64,000 nt of DNA from an uncultured Clostridia bacterium (lineage in GTDB: Bacteria; Bacillota; Clostridia; Christensenellales; Pumilibacteraceae). Below, one piece after another: positions 33,730-41,619 of this stretch. Numbering within the stretch: position 1 is the first letter of the stretch; every line of letters starts with the position of its first letter. The notes under the pieces were generated by a model. It was given only the letters and a program-made list of their open reading frames with translations. It was not told the origin of the DNA and ran no database searches. The DNA lies in contig CANPVN010000004.1 of the NCBI GenBank assembly GCA_947581755.1, forward strand, positions 24,966 through 88,965, in the 5' to 3' direction. The translations under genes and the position numbers were made by a program.

Positions 33730-35274
33730 TTGAAAATTGCCATGACGGGAGCAAGCGGGAATATGGGCAGAGAGGCCCTTTCTCAGACGCTCGAACTCAA
33801 AGAGGTGGAATTTGTAAAAGTTCTGCTTACGAATAAAAAGAAAAACGACGCTTTGGCGGAGAAACTCCGCAAACGTTACGGAGACAGAATAGGTATTATC
33901 CGAGGTTCTGTGGCTGACAGAGAAGTCTGCGCCGAACTCGTCAAAGATGCGGACTACGTTATTCACATGGCGGCGGTAATTCCGCCTGCGTCCGACGCAA
34001 ACCCCGCCGACAGCGAAGAATGTAACAAACTCGGCGCGGTAGCGTTGATAGACGCGGTTAAAGCGTGCGTACCGCAACCTTCTTATATTCATATTTCCAC
34101 GGTGGCTCTGTACGGCAACAGGAACGAAAAGCACCTTTTCGCAAGAGTGGGAGATCCGCTTTTGGTAAGTCCTTTCGACTGTTACGCGATGCATAAGTTG
34201 TACGGAGAGCGTTATTGTCTCGACGCGGAATTGGAGCGTTTTGTCGTACTGAGGCAGACTGCGATGTTGTATCCCGAGATGATGGAAAACAACATAAAAG
34301 ACGGACTCATGTTTCATACGGCGTTGAACGCGCCGTTGGAGTGGGATACGTCGCGCGACAGCGGTTATCTTATAAAACGCATTCTCGAGCGTGACGCAAA
34401 GGGCGAGATAGACGACTTTTGGCAGAAGATTTACAACATAGGCGCGGGAATAAGGGGCAGAGAGACGGGTTACGATACCTTTAACGACGGTTTTGCGATG
34501 ATAGGCGGCTCTACCGAATCTTTTTTCAAGCCCAATCAATTCGCGACGAGAAATTTTCACGGAGTATGGTTTGCCGACGCCGACGAATTGCAGAAACTTT
34601 TCGGTTATCAACGCGACGGCGTGCACGAGTATTGGCGTGAAATAGCCGAAAATCACAAACTGTTTTCTTTGGGCAAGTACGTACCCAAGGGAGTTATCAA
34701 AAAATTTCTTTTCGAGAAATTGCTCAATCACTCCAATTCTCCGATAAGGTGGATAAAGGACGGAGACGTTGCGCGCGTCACGGCGACTTTCGGTTCCCTC
34801 GAAAAGGCGAAGAGTCTGCCCGAGGATTGGAAGGATTGCAAATTGATAGCGAAGGGCGATTTCGGCGATTACGAGTCCATGAAGGACGAGAAAAAGGCGA
34901 AAGAACAAGGCAAACTCGTATTTTTGGGATATAACGAGGACAAGATTCCTTTGGAGTGGACGATGCAGGACGTCAGAGCGGCGGCGCTGTTCCGCGGCGG
35001 AGAGGTACTGTCGGAAAGTTACGAGGGCGCGTACAAAAAACTCAAGTGGCGTTGTCACGACGGACACGAGTTCGAGGCGGCTCCTTATACCGTACTCAAA
35101 GGCGGGCATTGGTGTCCCGAGTGTTGTCAACCCACGCCTTGGGATTTCGACAGACTTTCGAAGAACAATCCTTTCTTTGCGCAGATTTGGTACGACTCTC
35201 ACGATAAAAACGAGGACAATATTTACGATTTTGACGAGACGGGCAAAGCCGTCATAAGGAAGAACGAAAAATGA
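33730..35274 (+). CDS. NAD(P)-dependent epimerase/dehydratase fused to a C-terminal zinc-finger domain
   Basis: 514 residues. The TTG start is preferred because a later ATG would remove the first Rossmann strand. GASGNMG (7-13) binds the dinucleotide. HISTVALYG (121-129) and Tyr152-x3-Lys156 (YAMHK) are the extended-SDR catalytic positions. After about residue 420 comes a domain with CHDGH (442-446) and WCPECC (462-466), a treble-clef-like zinc site. Such zinc domains occur in Bacillota surface and DNA-associated proteins; their role on a dehydrogenase is unknown. The stop codon overlaps the next start (ATGA), so it is tightly coupled to the EFR1 ferredoxin, which may supply electrons. The substrate is not identifiable. 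Confidence 0.75.
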   Translation: MKIAMTGASGNMGREALSQTLELKEVEFVKVLLTNKKKNDALAEKLRKRYGDRIGIIRGSVADREVCAELVKDADYVIHMAAVIPPASDANPADSEECNKLGAVALIDAVKACVPQPSYIHISTVALYGNRNEKHLFARVGDPLLVSPFDCYAMHKLYGERYCLDAELERFVVLRQTAMLYPEMMENNIKDGLMFHTALNAPLEWDTSRDSGYLIKRILERDAKGEIDDFWQKIYNIGAGIRGRETGYDTFNDGFAMIGGSTESFFKPNQFATRNFHGVWFADADELQKLFGYQRDGVHEYWREIAENHKLFSLGKYVPKGVIKKFLFEKLLNHSNSPIRWIKDGDVARVTATFGSLEKAKSLPEDWKDCKLIAKGDFGDYESMKDEKKAKEQGKLVFLGYNEDKIPLEWTMQDVRAAALFRGGEVLSESYEGAYKKLKWRCHDGHEFEAAPYTVLKGGHWCPECCQPTPWDFDRLSKNNPFFAQIWYDSHDKNEDNIYDFDETGKAVIRKNEK

Positions 35275-36107
35275 GAACGCTGTTTTGTGTCTTTTCGGGT
35301 ACGGGCAATACGCTTAAAGTAAGCGCGGCGCTTTCGGAAAATTTAAGAGCGTTGGGAGACGAAACAGAGGTAATAAGGATAAAAAAAGGCTCCGAAGTTT
35401 GTCCCGAAAAATTCGACAGGTTGATAATTTCTTATCATATTCACGCTTTCAATGCTCCGACTAACGTTATTTCATTCATAAAAAGTTTGAAAAATGCCGA
35501 ATTACCGACATATATCGTCTGCACTTCGGGAGAGCCTTTGCGTCTCAACGACGCCGCCGTTCTCAAACCGAGAAGGATGCTCCGCAAAAAAGGCTACGAC
35601 GTATTGGGAGAGTTCTCGTATGTCATGCCGTACAATATAATTTTCCGCCACTCCGACGAGATGGCGGCAAGAATGTGGCAGGCGGCATTGTCGCGGGCAA
35701 AAAGAGACTCCGATAAAATCTTTAACGGAGAGAGGGACTTAAAGCGTGTAAATATTTTGAAACGGGCGACGGCTTATATGTTTAAGATCGAACACCTCGC
35801 CATGCCCATAGTGGGACGACGCTTTCGTGTCACCGAGAATTGTGTGGGTTGCGGAGCGTGCGTCGATATATGTCCTCAGAAAAATATAAAATTGCAAGAC
35901 AAAAAACCGACTTTCGGCAAAGATTGCATAGGCTGTATGGGCTGTGTATTTCACTGTCCTTCGGACGCGATAAAGCCCTCTATATTCAACGGGTGGAAGG
36001 TGAACGGAGAATATTCCTTTGAGGGGGCTCCCGCCAAAGACGACGAAGTATGCTCATATTGCCATAAATCGTATTTGAGGTATTTCCACGAATCCGAGCA
36101 AAAATAA
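35271..36107 (+). CDS. EFR1-family flavodoxin-ferredoxin protein
   Basis: 278 residues. The N-terminal flavodoxin-like domain has FSGTGNT (FMN phosphate loop, 9-15). The C-terminal part carries two 4Fe-4S motifs: CVGCGACVDIC-P from Cys191 and CIGCMGCVFHC-P from Cys219. The combination defines the EFR1 type, common in anaerobic Clostridia. It probably carries electrons to or from an oxidoreductase, here most likely the coupled dehydrogenase encoded 4 bases upstream (overlapping ATGA). Confidence 0.88.
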   Translation: MRTLFCVFSGTGNTLKVSAALSENLRALGDETEVIRIKKGSEVCPEKFDRLIISYHIHAFNAPTNVISFIKSLKNAELPTYIVCTSGEPLRLNDAAVLKPRRMLRKKGYDVLGEFSYVMPYNIIFRHSDEMAARMWQAALSRAKRDSDKIFNGERDLKRVNILKRATAYMFKIEHLAMPIVGRRFRVTENCVGCGACVDICPQKNIKLQDKKPTFGKDCIGCMGCVFHCPSDAIKPSIFNGWKVNGEYSFEGAPAKDDEVCSYCHKSYLRYFHESEQK

Positions 36108-36127
36108 TAATAAGATGATGAGAACAT

Positions 36128-36165
36128 AAAAGGCGATACGAAGAATCGTTTTCGTACCGCCTTTT
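36128..36165. terminator. Bidirectional terminator between EFR1 and the 51-residue gene
   Basis: GGCGATACGAA (36132-36142) pairs with TTCGTACCGCC (36151-36161) with one mismatch. It is flanked by A4 on the left and T4 on the right, so it works for the rightward EFR1 operon and the leftward small gene. Confidence 0.8.
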
Positions 36166-36172
36166 AATATCT

Positions 36173-36328
36173 TTAACCTTTGAACTCGAAATGGTCTTCC
36201 GAGCTTTGCGTCGGGGGCATTCTGTCGCCTTTACGAACATTGACCGTTCCTATGACTCTGCCGTTGGAAGCGATAACGTCGTATTCGCCGCTATAAGGGG
36301 CTTTTTCGCCTGATACAAGCTTTTGCAT
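36173..36328 (-). CDS. 51-residue YjzC-like small protein
   Basis: Minus-strand ATG at 36328 to TAA at 36173. The protein begins MQKLVSGEKAPYSGEYDVIA and ends DHFEFKG. AAAGGAGG stands 8 bases before the ATG, an ideal ribosome-binding site, and a terminator lies directly downstream. The SGEKAPYSGEY opening resembles small YjzC-like proteins of Bacillota (GQKAPNNGVY type). A conserved function is not established. The well-formed RBS and terminator make it a credible gene despite its size. Confidence 0.75.
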   Translation of the reverse strand: MQKLVSGEKAPYSGEYDVIASNGRVIGTVNVRKGDRMPPTQSSEDHFEFKG

Positions 36329-36373
36329 TTTGGAAACCTCCTTTATGTTTTTAGTATTTATCTCTTTTATTTA

Positions 36374-36413
36374 ATTATACACGGTAGACATTTTTTACAT
36401 TTTATGGCATAAT
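36374..36413. promoter_or_regulatory. Divergent promoters for the small protein and mazG
   Basis: Rightward: TAGACA (36385-36390), 17 bases, CATAAT (36408-36413), followed by AAGGAGAG and the mazG ATG. Leftward: TATAAT on the minus strand at 36379-36374 with a poor -35. The two overlap, so the units may compete. Confidence 0.6.
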
Positions 36414-36440
36414 AAAGAAGTAACCAAGGAGAGATTTTTT

Positions 36441-37694
36441 ATGTTGTATTTTATTTCCATAGGAGAGACGAAAAGCGGACTTACCCGCGCCGCCGAAAAA
36501 AAGATTGCGGAAGCCGATTATTGCGTGTTCCGCACCGTAAAGACGCTTGCCGCAAAAGGACTCCGATACGATATGTCTTTTGACGACTTGTACGAGAAGA
36601 GCGCGGATTTCGACGAACTCAACCGTCAATGCGCGGATAAACTTGCCGAACTCGACGGGCAATACGACAGCGTAGCGTATGTCACCGACGACGCGGTGGA
36701 CGACGAGGTTTGCCGTATTCTGTATCGCCGAGGCGTGAAATTCGAGATGACGGGATTGGGAATATGCCCGCCCGTGCCCGTTTCGGCATATATCAAACTC
36801 TCGGCTTACGATCTCGGAATACGTCCTTATCTCGACACTTCGATGGCTGTGTTGATCCACTCCGCGGACAACGCGTTCAAGGCGGCGGAAGTCAAACTTT
36901 ATCTTATGAAGTTTTACGATTTTTCTCAACCCGTGATCATGACGAGAGGCGGCAAAAGCACGGAAATGACTCTCGAGGACATCGACAGGCAGAAAACTTA
37001 CGATTATTCCACTACCGTGTTTATTCCCGCGATAGAAGGATACGATAAGAAAAAGAGCGGTTTCGGAGATTTGATGAGAATAATTGCGCGTCTTACCGCT
37101 CCCGACGGTTGTCCTTGGGACAAGGAACAGACTCACGAGAGTATTCGCGCCAATATGATAGAAGAGGCGTACGAAGCCGTTGACGCGGTAAACAGCGGAG
37201 ATATTGATGCAATGATCGAAGAGTTCGGAGACGTCATTTTGCAGTCGGTACTCAATTCGGATATTGCCGAGCGCGGCGGAGAGTTCGATATTTCCGACGT
37301 ATTGACTGCGCTGTGCGCAAAACTCTATACCCGTCATACTCATATTTTCGGCGCGGACAGAGCGGAAAATGCAGGGCAGGCTCTCGGATATTGGGAAGCC
37401 GCAAAGAGCAAAGAAAAGAACTATGTCTCGCTCGAGGACAAACTCAACAGGATCCCCGAGGATTTTCCCGCGTTACTCAAAATGCAAAAGATAATTTCCA
37501 AGACGCAAAAGGCGGGATATGATTTCGGCGACGCAAAAAGTCAAATACAAAACCTTTTGAAGGAAGAAGATCCCGACCTCGGAGAGTTGCTGTTCCTTTG
37601 CGTGCTTATGTGTAAGCAAAGAGGTGTGGACGCAGAGACCGAACTTACGGCTACCGCTCGGAAGATCAAAGAAAAAATATCGCAACAAAAATAA
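36441..37694 (+). CDS. mazG: MazG-type NTP pyrophosphohydrolase with degenerate tetrapyrrole-methylase N-domain
   Basis: 417 residues. The first ~215 align in layout with the methylase-like domain of Bacillus YabN, but the SAM-binding GxGPGD loop is replaced by GETKSGL and the usual VPGHP by VTDDAV, so this half is probably inactive. The C-terminal MazG domain is intact: CPWDKEQTHESI, the EEAYE metal-binding helix and EEFGDVILQ, then TRHTHIFG. MazG hydrolyses non-canonical or excess NTPs to NMP and pyrophosphate. DUS follows after 15 bases, suggesting an operon. Confidence 0.85.
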   Translation: MLYFISIGETKSGLTRAAEKKIAEADYCVFRTVKTLAAKGLRYDMSFDDLYEKSADFDELNRQCADKLAELDGQYDSVAYVTDDAVDDEVCRILYRRGVKFEMTGLGICPPVPVSAYIKLSAYDLGIRPYLDTSMAVLIHSADNAFKAAEVKLYLMKFYDFSQPVIMTRGGKSTEMTLEDIDRQKTYDYSTTVFIPAIEGYDKKKSGFGDLMRIIARLTAPDGCPWDKEQTHESIRANMIEEAYEAVDAVNSGDIDAMIEEFGDVILQSVLNSDIAERGGEFDISDVLTALCAKLYTRHTHIFGADRAENAGQALGYWEAAKSKEKNYVSLEDKLNRIPEDFPALLKMQKIISKTQKAGYDFGDAKSQIQNLLKEEDPDLGELLFLCVLMCKQRGVDAETELTATARKIKEKISQQK

Positions 37695-37709
37695 ACGGAG
37701 TCGTTTCGA

Positions 37710-38660
37710 TTGAATAATCTCAGGAAATTGAAAATAGGCAATGTCGAATTGCCCAATAACCTTATTTTGGCGCCCATGGCGGGCTATACCGACGCCGCCT
37801 TCCGCAAGATCTGCGCCGAGGCGGGCGTGGGACTCACCGTAACCGAAATGGTCAGCGCGATGGGACTCGTCCAAGACGGAAAAAAGACAAAGAAACTCCT
37901 TTTGACTTCTCGGGAAGAAAAAATCAAAAGCGTCCAACTCTTCGGACACGACCCCGAGATTTTCGCACGCGCCGTCAAAAAAACGGAATTGGAAAAATTC
38001 GATATAATAGATATAAATATGGGCTGCCCCGTAAGAAAAGTCGTCAACAAAGGAGAGGGCAGCGCGCTCATGAGTACGCCCGAACTTGCCGCGGATATAG
38101 TGAAAGCCATCAAGGATAACTCCGACAAGCCAGTGACCGTCAAAATGCGTTTGGGGATCAAAGACAAAACTCTCGCCGCCGAACTCATTCAAAGAGTGTC
38201 GGAAGCGGGCGCGGACGCCGTTACGGTACACGGCAGAACAGCCAAACAACAGTATGGCGGAGAATGTGACTACGAGGAACTCAAAAGACTCAAAAATACT
38301 TGCAACATCGTTTTTATAGGCAACGGAGATCTGTGTGACGAAGCGAGAATAAACACCGCGCTGTCGGACTTCGACGGAGTGAGCATAGGAAGAGGAGCCG
38401 TCGGCAATCCCTTTCTGTTTGCGCGTCTTTCGGGAACGCAAATCAAAAGGTCTCTCTCCGAGACTATGATATATCATCTCGAACTGCTCAACGACTTTTA
38501 CGGCGACAGTTATACCCGTTGCGGCTTTCGGAAATTCACTTCTCATTATCTTGCGGGAAAACCCAATACAAAAGAGTTGAAACTCGCGATCTATGCTTGT
38601 AAGGACGTCAAAAGCATCATATCCCTTATAGAACAAAACAAAGACCTCATCGATAGGTAA
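37710..38660 (+). CDS. dusB: tRNA-dihydrouridine synthase (DusB family)
   Basis: 316 residues of an FMN TIM barrel. LAPMAGYTDAAFR (20-32), SVQLFGHDPE (74-83), DINMGCPVRKV with the catalytic Cys106, and VTVHGRTAKQQYGG are all classic Dus motifs. It reduces uridine in the tRNA D-loop. The start is TTG at 37710, with CGGAG upstream, and it keeps the usual N-terminus. It lies 15 bases after mazG. Confidence 0.93.
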   Translation: MNNLRKLKIGNVELPNNLILAPMAGYTDAAFRKICAEAGVGLTVTEMVSAMGLVQDGKKTKKLLLTSREEKIKSVQLFGHDPEIFARAVKKTELEKFDIIDINMGCPVRKVVNKGEGSALMSTPELAADIVKAIKDNSDKPVTVKMRLGIKDKTLAAELIQRVSEAGADAVTVHGRTAKQQYGGECDYEELKRLKNTCNIVFIGNGDLCDEARINTALSDFDGVSIGRGAVGNPFLFARLSGTQIKRSLSETMIYHLELLNDFYGDSYTRCGFRKFTSHYLAGKPNTKELKLAIYACKDVKSIISLIEQNKDLIDR

Positions 38661-38690
38661 AAAGCCCTTCGCCGATTAAAAAAACGTGAG

Positions 38691-38725
38691 TCGTTTTTGC
38701 GTCCGCAAACGATTTCTTTTTTTTT
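38691..38725 (+). terminator. Terminator after dusB
   Basis: TCGTTTTTGC (38691-38700) and GCAAACGA (38705-38712) form a stem with a two-base bulge and GTCC loop, followed by a T-rich run ending at 38725. Confidence 0.75.
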
Positions 38726-38833
38726 GTAACGAAACCGCTCTCATAAACCCTATTCGGATTATAAAAATGCCAAATAATATGAATTGAGTTAAAAAGAGCG
38801 GAGATTTTTAATCTTTCTTTAATTTTCGTAAAA

Positions 38834-38839
38834 TATAAT
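38834..38839 (+). promoter_or_regulatory. Likely -10 box of the PepSY lipoprotein gene
   Basis: A perfect TATAAT, 34 bases before the ATG at 38874. The -35 region is poor, so the promoter may need an activator; the response regulator encoded downstream is an obvious candidate. Confidence 0.5.
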
Positions 38840-38873
38840 GGCGTCAATAAATCAAACACGGAGGAGAAAAAAT

Positions 38874-40829
38874 ATGAAAAAACGATTTATCAAATTATTT
38901 ACTGTCATTGCAATGCTCGTATTTTCTCTCGGGATATTTACGGCTTGTTTTGCGGGCGAAAAAGAGGAGTCGCTAAGTTACGATAACGGTGTGGTTATGG
39001 CGTTCAATTCGATAACTTCACCAAAAAACATGGTAAGTAAAACGGCTGTCAAATGGGATGAAAGTTATGTCGTGACGGTAATAGCTTCGGATTCCGTTGT
39101 CGAATACTCCTTGGATAACAATTTCGGGTTTTTGTCGAAGCATGACGTTTTGGGACAAAACGTAACTATCGCGGATATAAATGTGGCGGAGCCTCAAACG
39201 GTGGGGATGGGGTTGGAAAAAGCATATTCCGAACCTCAAACGGCGATGACGGAGTTGGAAAAAGCGTATTCCGCGGCTCTCGAACTTTCGGGTATTGCGC
39301 CCGAGAATGTGACGGGATTCGACTTCGACAAAGAGACTTTTATGGGCAACGCGGCTTATAAAGTCGAGATAGAGGACGCCGACGCGGAGTATACTTATAT
39401 TTTCAAAGCCGAGGATATGAGCGTGCTTAACTCAAAGACCGAACTTAAAAATACGGGAAAGGGTAACGGCGAATCCTCGTATATAGGCGAGGAGCGCGCC
39501 GAGAACATCGCTTTGACGGCGGCGGGGATAGACAATACTATGGCTGTCGGACTTAGCGTCAAGAGCGGTTTTTACGAGGGAAGAAAACTTTATAAAGTAA
39601 GTTTCGATTACAACGGTTATCGCTATAAGATCGACATAGACGCTTTGAACGGCAATATCGTCAAATATTCGCAGACGGTTCTTGACGAAACGGCTCTCAA
39701 TCCCGAAGTCGGCGGCAATATTTCGGAACAAGAGGCAAAGGACATCGCTTTGAATTTTGTTTTCCCTCAAGGCGTTGACGGCGAAGTTTCCTTCCGCAAG
39801 GTAAAACTCGATTATGAGAGAGGCAAATTTATTTACGAGATAGAGTTTACCGTAGACAATAACGAATACGAATTTGAGATCTCGGCTTCGGACGGGCAAA
39901 TCCTCGACTTCGAGATCGACGAAAAAGAGGACAAACGCTTACCTCAGAACGACAAATATCTCACCCGAGAAGAAGCGGTCGCAAAAGTGAAAGAAAAAGT
40001 CGGAGAGGATATTTTCGTTGTGGATACCGAACTCGAAAAGAAAGGCGGAGAATATTTTTACGAGATAGAAGTCAAAATAGGCGATCGCGAGTACGAATAT
40101 TTTGTAAACGCTTCGGACGGAACGGTAACTCTCAATGAGGAATATGCGGGAAATCAATACTCCCCCGCGATAAGCAAAGAGCGCGCTTTGCAAATAGCGT
40201 TGGATAACTTCGGACTTTCAAGCGAGCAGATCGCTTTCCAAAAGATAAAACTCGAAAATGACGATGGAAAACTCATTTACGAAATCGATTTTACCGTCGG
40301 AAAAACGAGATATTCGGTAGAAATAGACGCGCAGAGCGGCGTTATTCTCGAATTCGAGTGCGATACCGACGATAACGGACGCCCTCCCGTCGAGTCGGAC
40401 ATAAAAATCACTCAAGAGCAGGCTGTCGAGATAGTAAAAAAGGAGTTGGGAGAGAATATCGTTGTCAAAGACGTCGAATTGGACTTCGAAGGCAAGGGAG
40501 AGAACAGACGTTATTATTATGAGATAGAAGTCGTGTTTAACGGCAGAGAGTACGATTATCACGTGGACGCAAATACGGGAGAGATAATCCGCTGCGCCGA
40601 GGACGTCGTTACTCGGGAAGTTATCGGCGAGCAACGCGCTCTCGAGATAGCGTTCGAATATTTCAGCGTCGCAAAGAGCGAAGCGCGAGGTATAGAAGTA
40701 AAACTCGAAAAGGACGACGGCAGACTCATTTACGAAGTCGAGTTCAAGATAAAGAGCATGGAATACGAGATAGAGATAGACGCGGTTACGGGCGAAGTTC
40801 TCGACAGCGACAGATCTTTTGATGATTGA
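38874..40829 (+). CDS. Lipoprotein with seven tandem PepSY domains
   Basis: 651 residues. The ATG at 38874 is chosen because GGAGGAG stands 7 bases upstream and because a clean lipoprotein signal follows (helix 8-21, lipobox FTAC, Cys25). After a ~100-residue N-terminal region come seven PepSY domains of about 65-75 residues. Each has a helix (EEAVAKVKEK-type) and two strands ending in YEIE...DA-x-[ST/N]G-x-[IV]. PepSY domains bind or inhibit peptidases or sense peptides at the cell surface. The protein sits directly upstream of a two-component system, so it may modulate the sensor. A 42-base tandem duplication lies near residue 106. Confidence 0.88.
   Translation: MKKRFIKLFTVIAMLVFSLGIFTACFAGEKEESLSYDNGVVMAFNSITSPKNMVSKTAVKWDESYVVTVIASDSVVEYSLDNNFGFLSKHDVLGQNVTIADINVAEPQTVGMGLEKAYSEPQTAMTELEKAYSAALELSGIAPENVTGFDFDKETFMGNAAYKVEIEDADAEYTYIFKAEDMSVLNSKTELKNTGKGNGESSYIGEERAENIALTAAGIDNTMAVGLSVKSGFYEGRKLYKVSFDYNGYRYKIDIDALNGNIVKYSQTVLDETALNPEVGGNISEQEAKDIALNFVFPQGVDGEVSFRKVKLDYERGKFIYEIEFTVDNNEYEFEISASDGQILDFEIDEKEDKRLPQNDKYLTREEAVAKVKEKVGEDIFVVDTELEKKGGEYFYEIEVKIGDREYEYFVNASDGTVTLNEEYAGNQYSPAISKERALQIALDNFGLSSEQIAFQKIKLENDDGKLIYEIDFTVGKTRYSVEIDAQSGVILEFECDTDDNGRPPVESDIKITQEQAVEIVKKELGENIVVKDVELDFEGKGENRRYYYEIEVVFNGREYDYHVDANTGEIIRCAEDVVTREVIGEQRALEIAFEYFSVAKSEARGIEVKLEKDDGRLIYEVEFKIKSMEYEIEIDAVTGEVLDSDRSFDD
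39189..39272 (+). repeat. 42-base tandem duplication inside the PepSY lipoprotein
   Basis: Two adjacent in-frame copies of 14 codons (39189-39230 and 39231-39272) encode EPQTVGMGLEKAYS and EPQTAMTELEKAYS. It is a recent duplication in the linker before the first PepSY domain. Confidence 0.85.
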
Positions 40830-40858
40830 GTCCGAGTTCTTTACGACCGAAAAAACAT

Positions 40859-40932
40859 TTGATTAAATAGAATATCGGTGATATAATAAAGACAGACTTG
40901 CCCGAGGAAAAGCGACTTTCTTTCGGGCAAGT
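40859..40932 (+). promoter_or_regulatory. Promoter and leader inverted repeat of the two-component operon
   Basis: TTGATT (40859-40864), 17 bases, TATAAT (40882-40887). The leader then holds ACTTGCCCGA (40896-40905) and its exact complement TCGGGCAAGT (40923-40932), a 10-bp stem with a 17-base loop. No T run follows, so it is not a terminator. It ends 18 bases before the ATG. Confidence 0.75.
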
Positions 40933-40950
40933 TGTATAGCGAGGTATATT

Positions 40951-41619
40951 ATGAAAATTCTTGTCTGCGAGGATGACGAAAGTTTGGCTGCGAGTCTCAA
41001 AAAACGTCTCGTTGCCAACGGATTTACCGTAGAAGTTGCCTATAACGGAGAAGAGGGGCTTTATTTATCGGAAGCGGGCGGAGTCGAACTTGTCATTTCC
41101 GATATTATGATGCCCGTTATGGACGGCTTGGAGTTGCTTAAAAGGATAAGGGCGAAAAAAATCGATATTCCCGTGATATTGCTCACCGCGCGCGACGGCA
41201 GCGGCGACATTGTAAAAGGGCTGGATATGGGCGCAGACGACTATATCGTAAAGCCTTTCGAGTTTTCGGAGTTGCTTGCCCGCATAAGACTCGTCACAAG
41301 ACGGTATTCGGGAGTCAGAGAAAATTTTTTGCAAGTCGCCGATCTCAAACTCGATATGAACAGGCATGTTGCGATAAGGGACGGAAAGGAACTGGCTCTG
41401 TCGTCAAAGGAATTCGACCTTCTGGAACTGCTCGTAAGGAACAAAAACATAGTTCTCTCGCGTGAAAAAATATGCGATTCTCTGTACGGAACAGAGGACT
41501 GCATCGAGTCCAACGCGATAGACGTGTATATAAGATATTTGCGTCGCAAGGTGGACGACGACTTCGAACAAAAGTTGATCTGCACGGTAAGAGGAGTGGG
41601 GTATACGATAAAAGAATGA
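40951..41619 (+). CDS. OmpR/PhoB-family response regulator
   Basis: 222 residues. Receiver domain 1-115 with acidic pocket EDD (7-9), phosphorylated Asp51 in SDIMMPVMDG, and the conserved Lys in IVKPFEF. Winged-helix DNA-binding domain ~130-222 with LSSKEFDLLELL and YIRYLRRKV...VRGVGY. It controls transcription on phosphorylation by the kinase gene it overlaps (ATGA). Likely targets include its own operon or the PepSY lipoprotein gene. Confidence 0.95.
   Translation: MKILVCEDDESLAASLKKRLVANGFTVEVAYNGEEGLYLSEAGGVELVISDIMMPVMDGLELLKRIRAKKIDIPVILLTARDGSGDIVKGLDMGADDYIVKPFEFSELLARIRLVTRRYSGVRENFLQVADLKLDMNRHVAIRDGKELALSSKEFDLLELLVRNKNIVLSREKICDSLYGTEDCIESNAIDVYIRYLRRKVDDDFEQKLICTVRGVGYTIKE

Noticed and set aside
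33721..35202. 493-codon minus-strand frame over the dehydrogenase gene
   Set aside because: The plus-strand frame has clear SDR motifs and a promoter. The minus frame is Arg/Val/Phe-rich without motifs.
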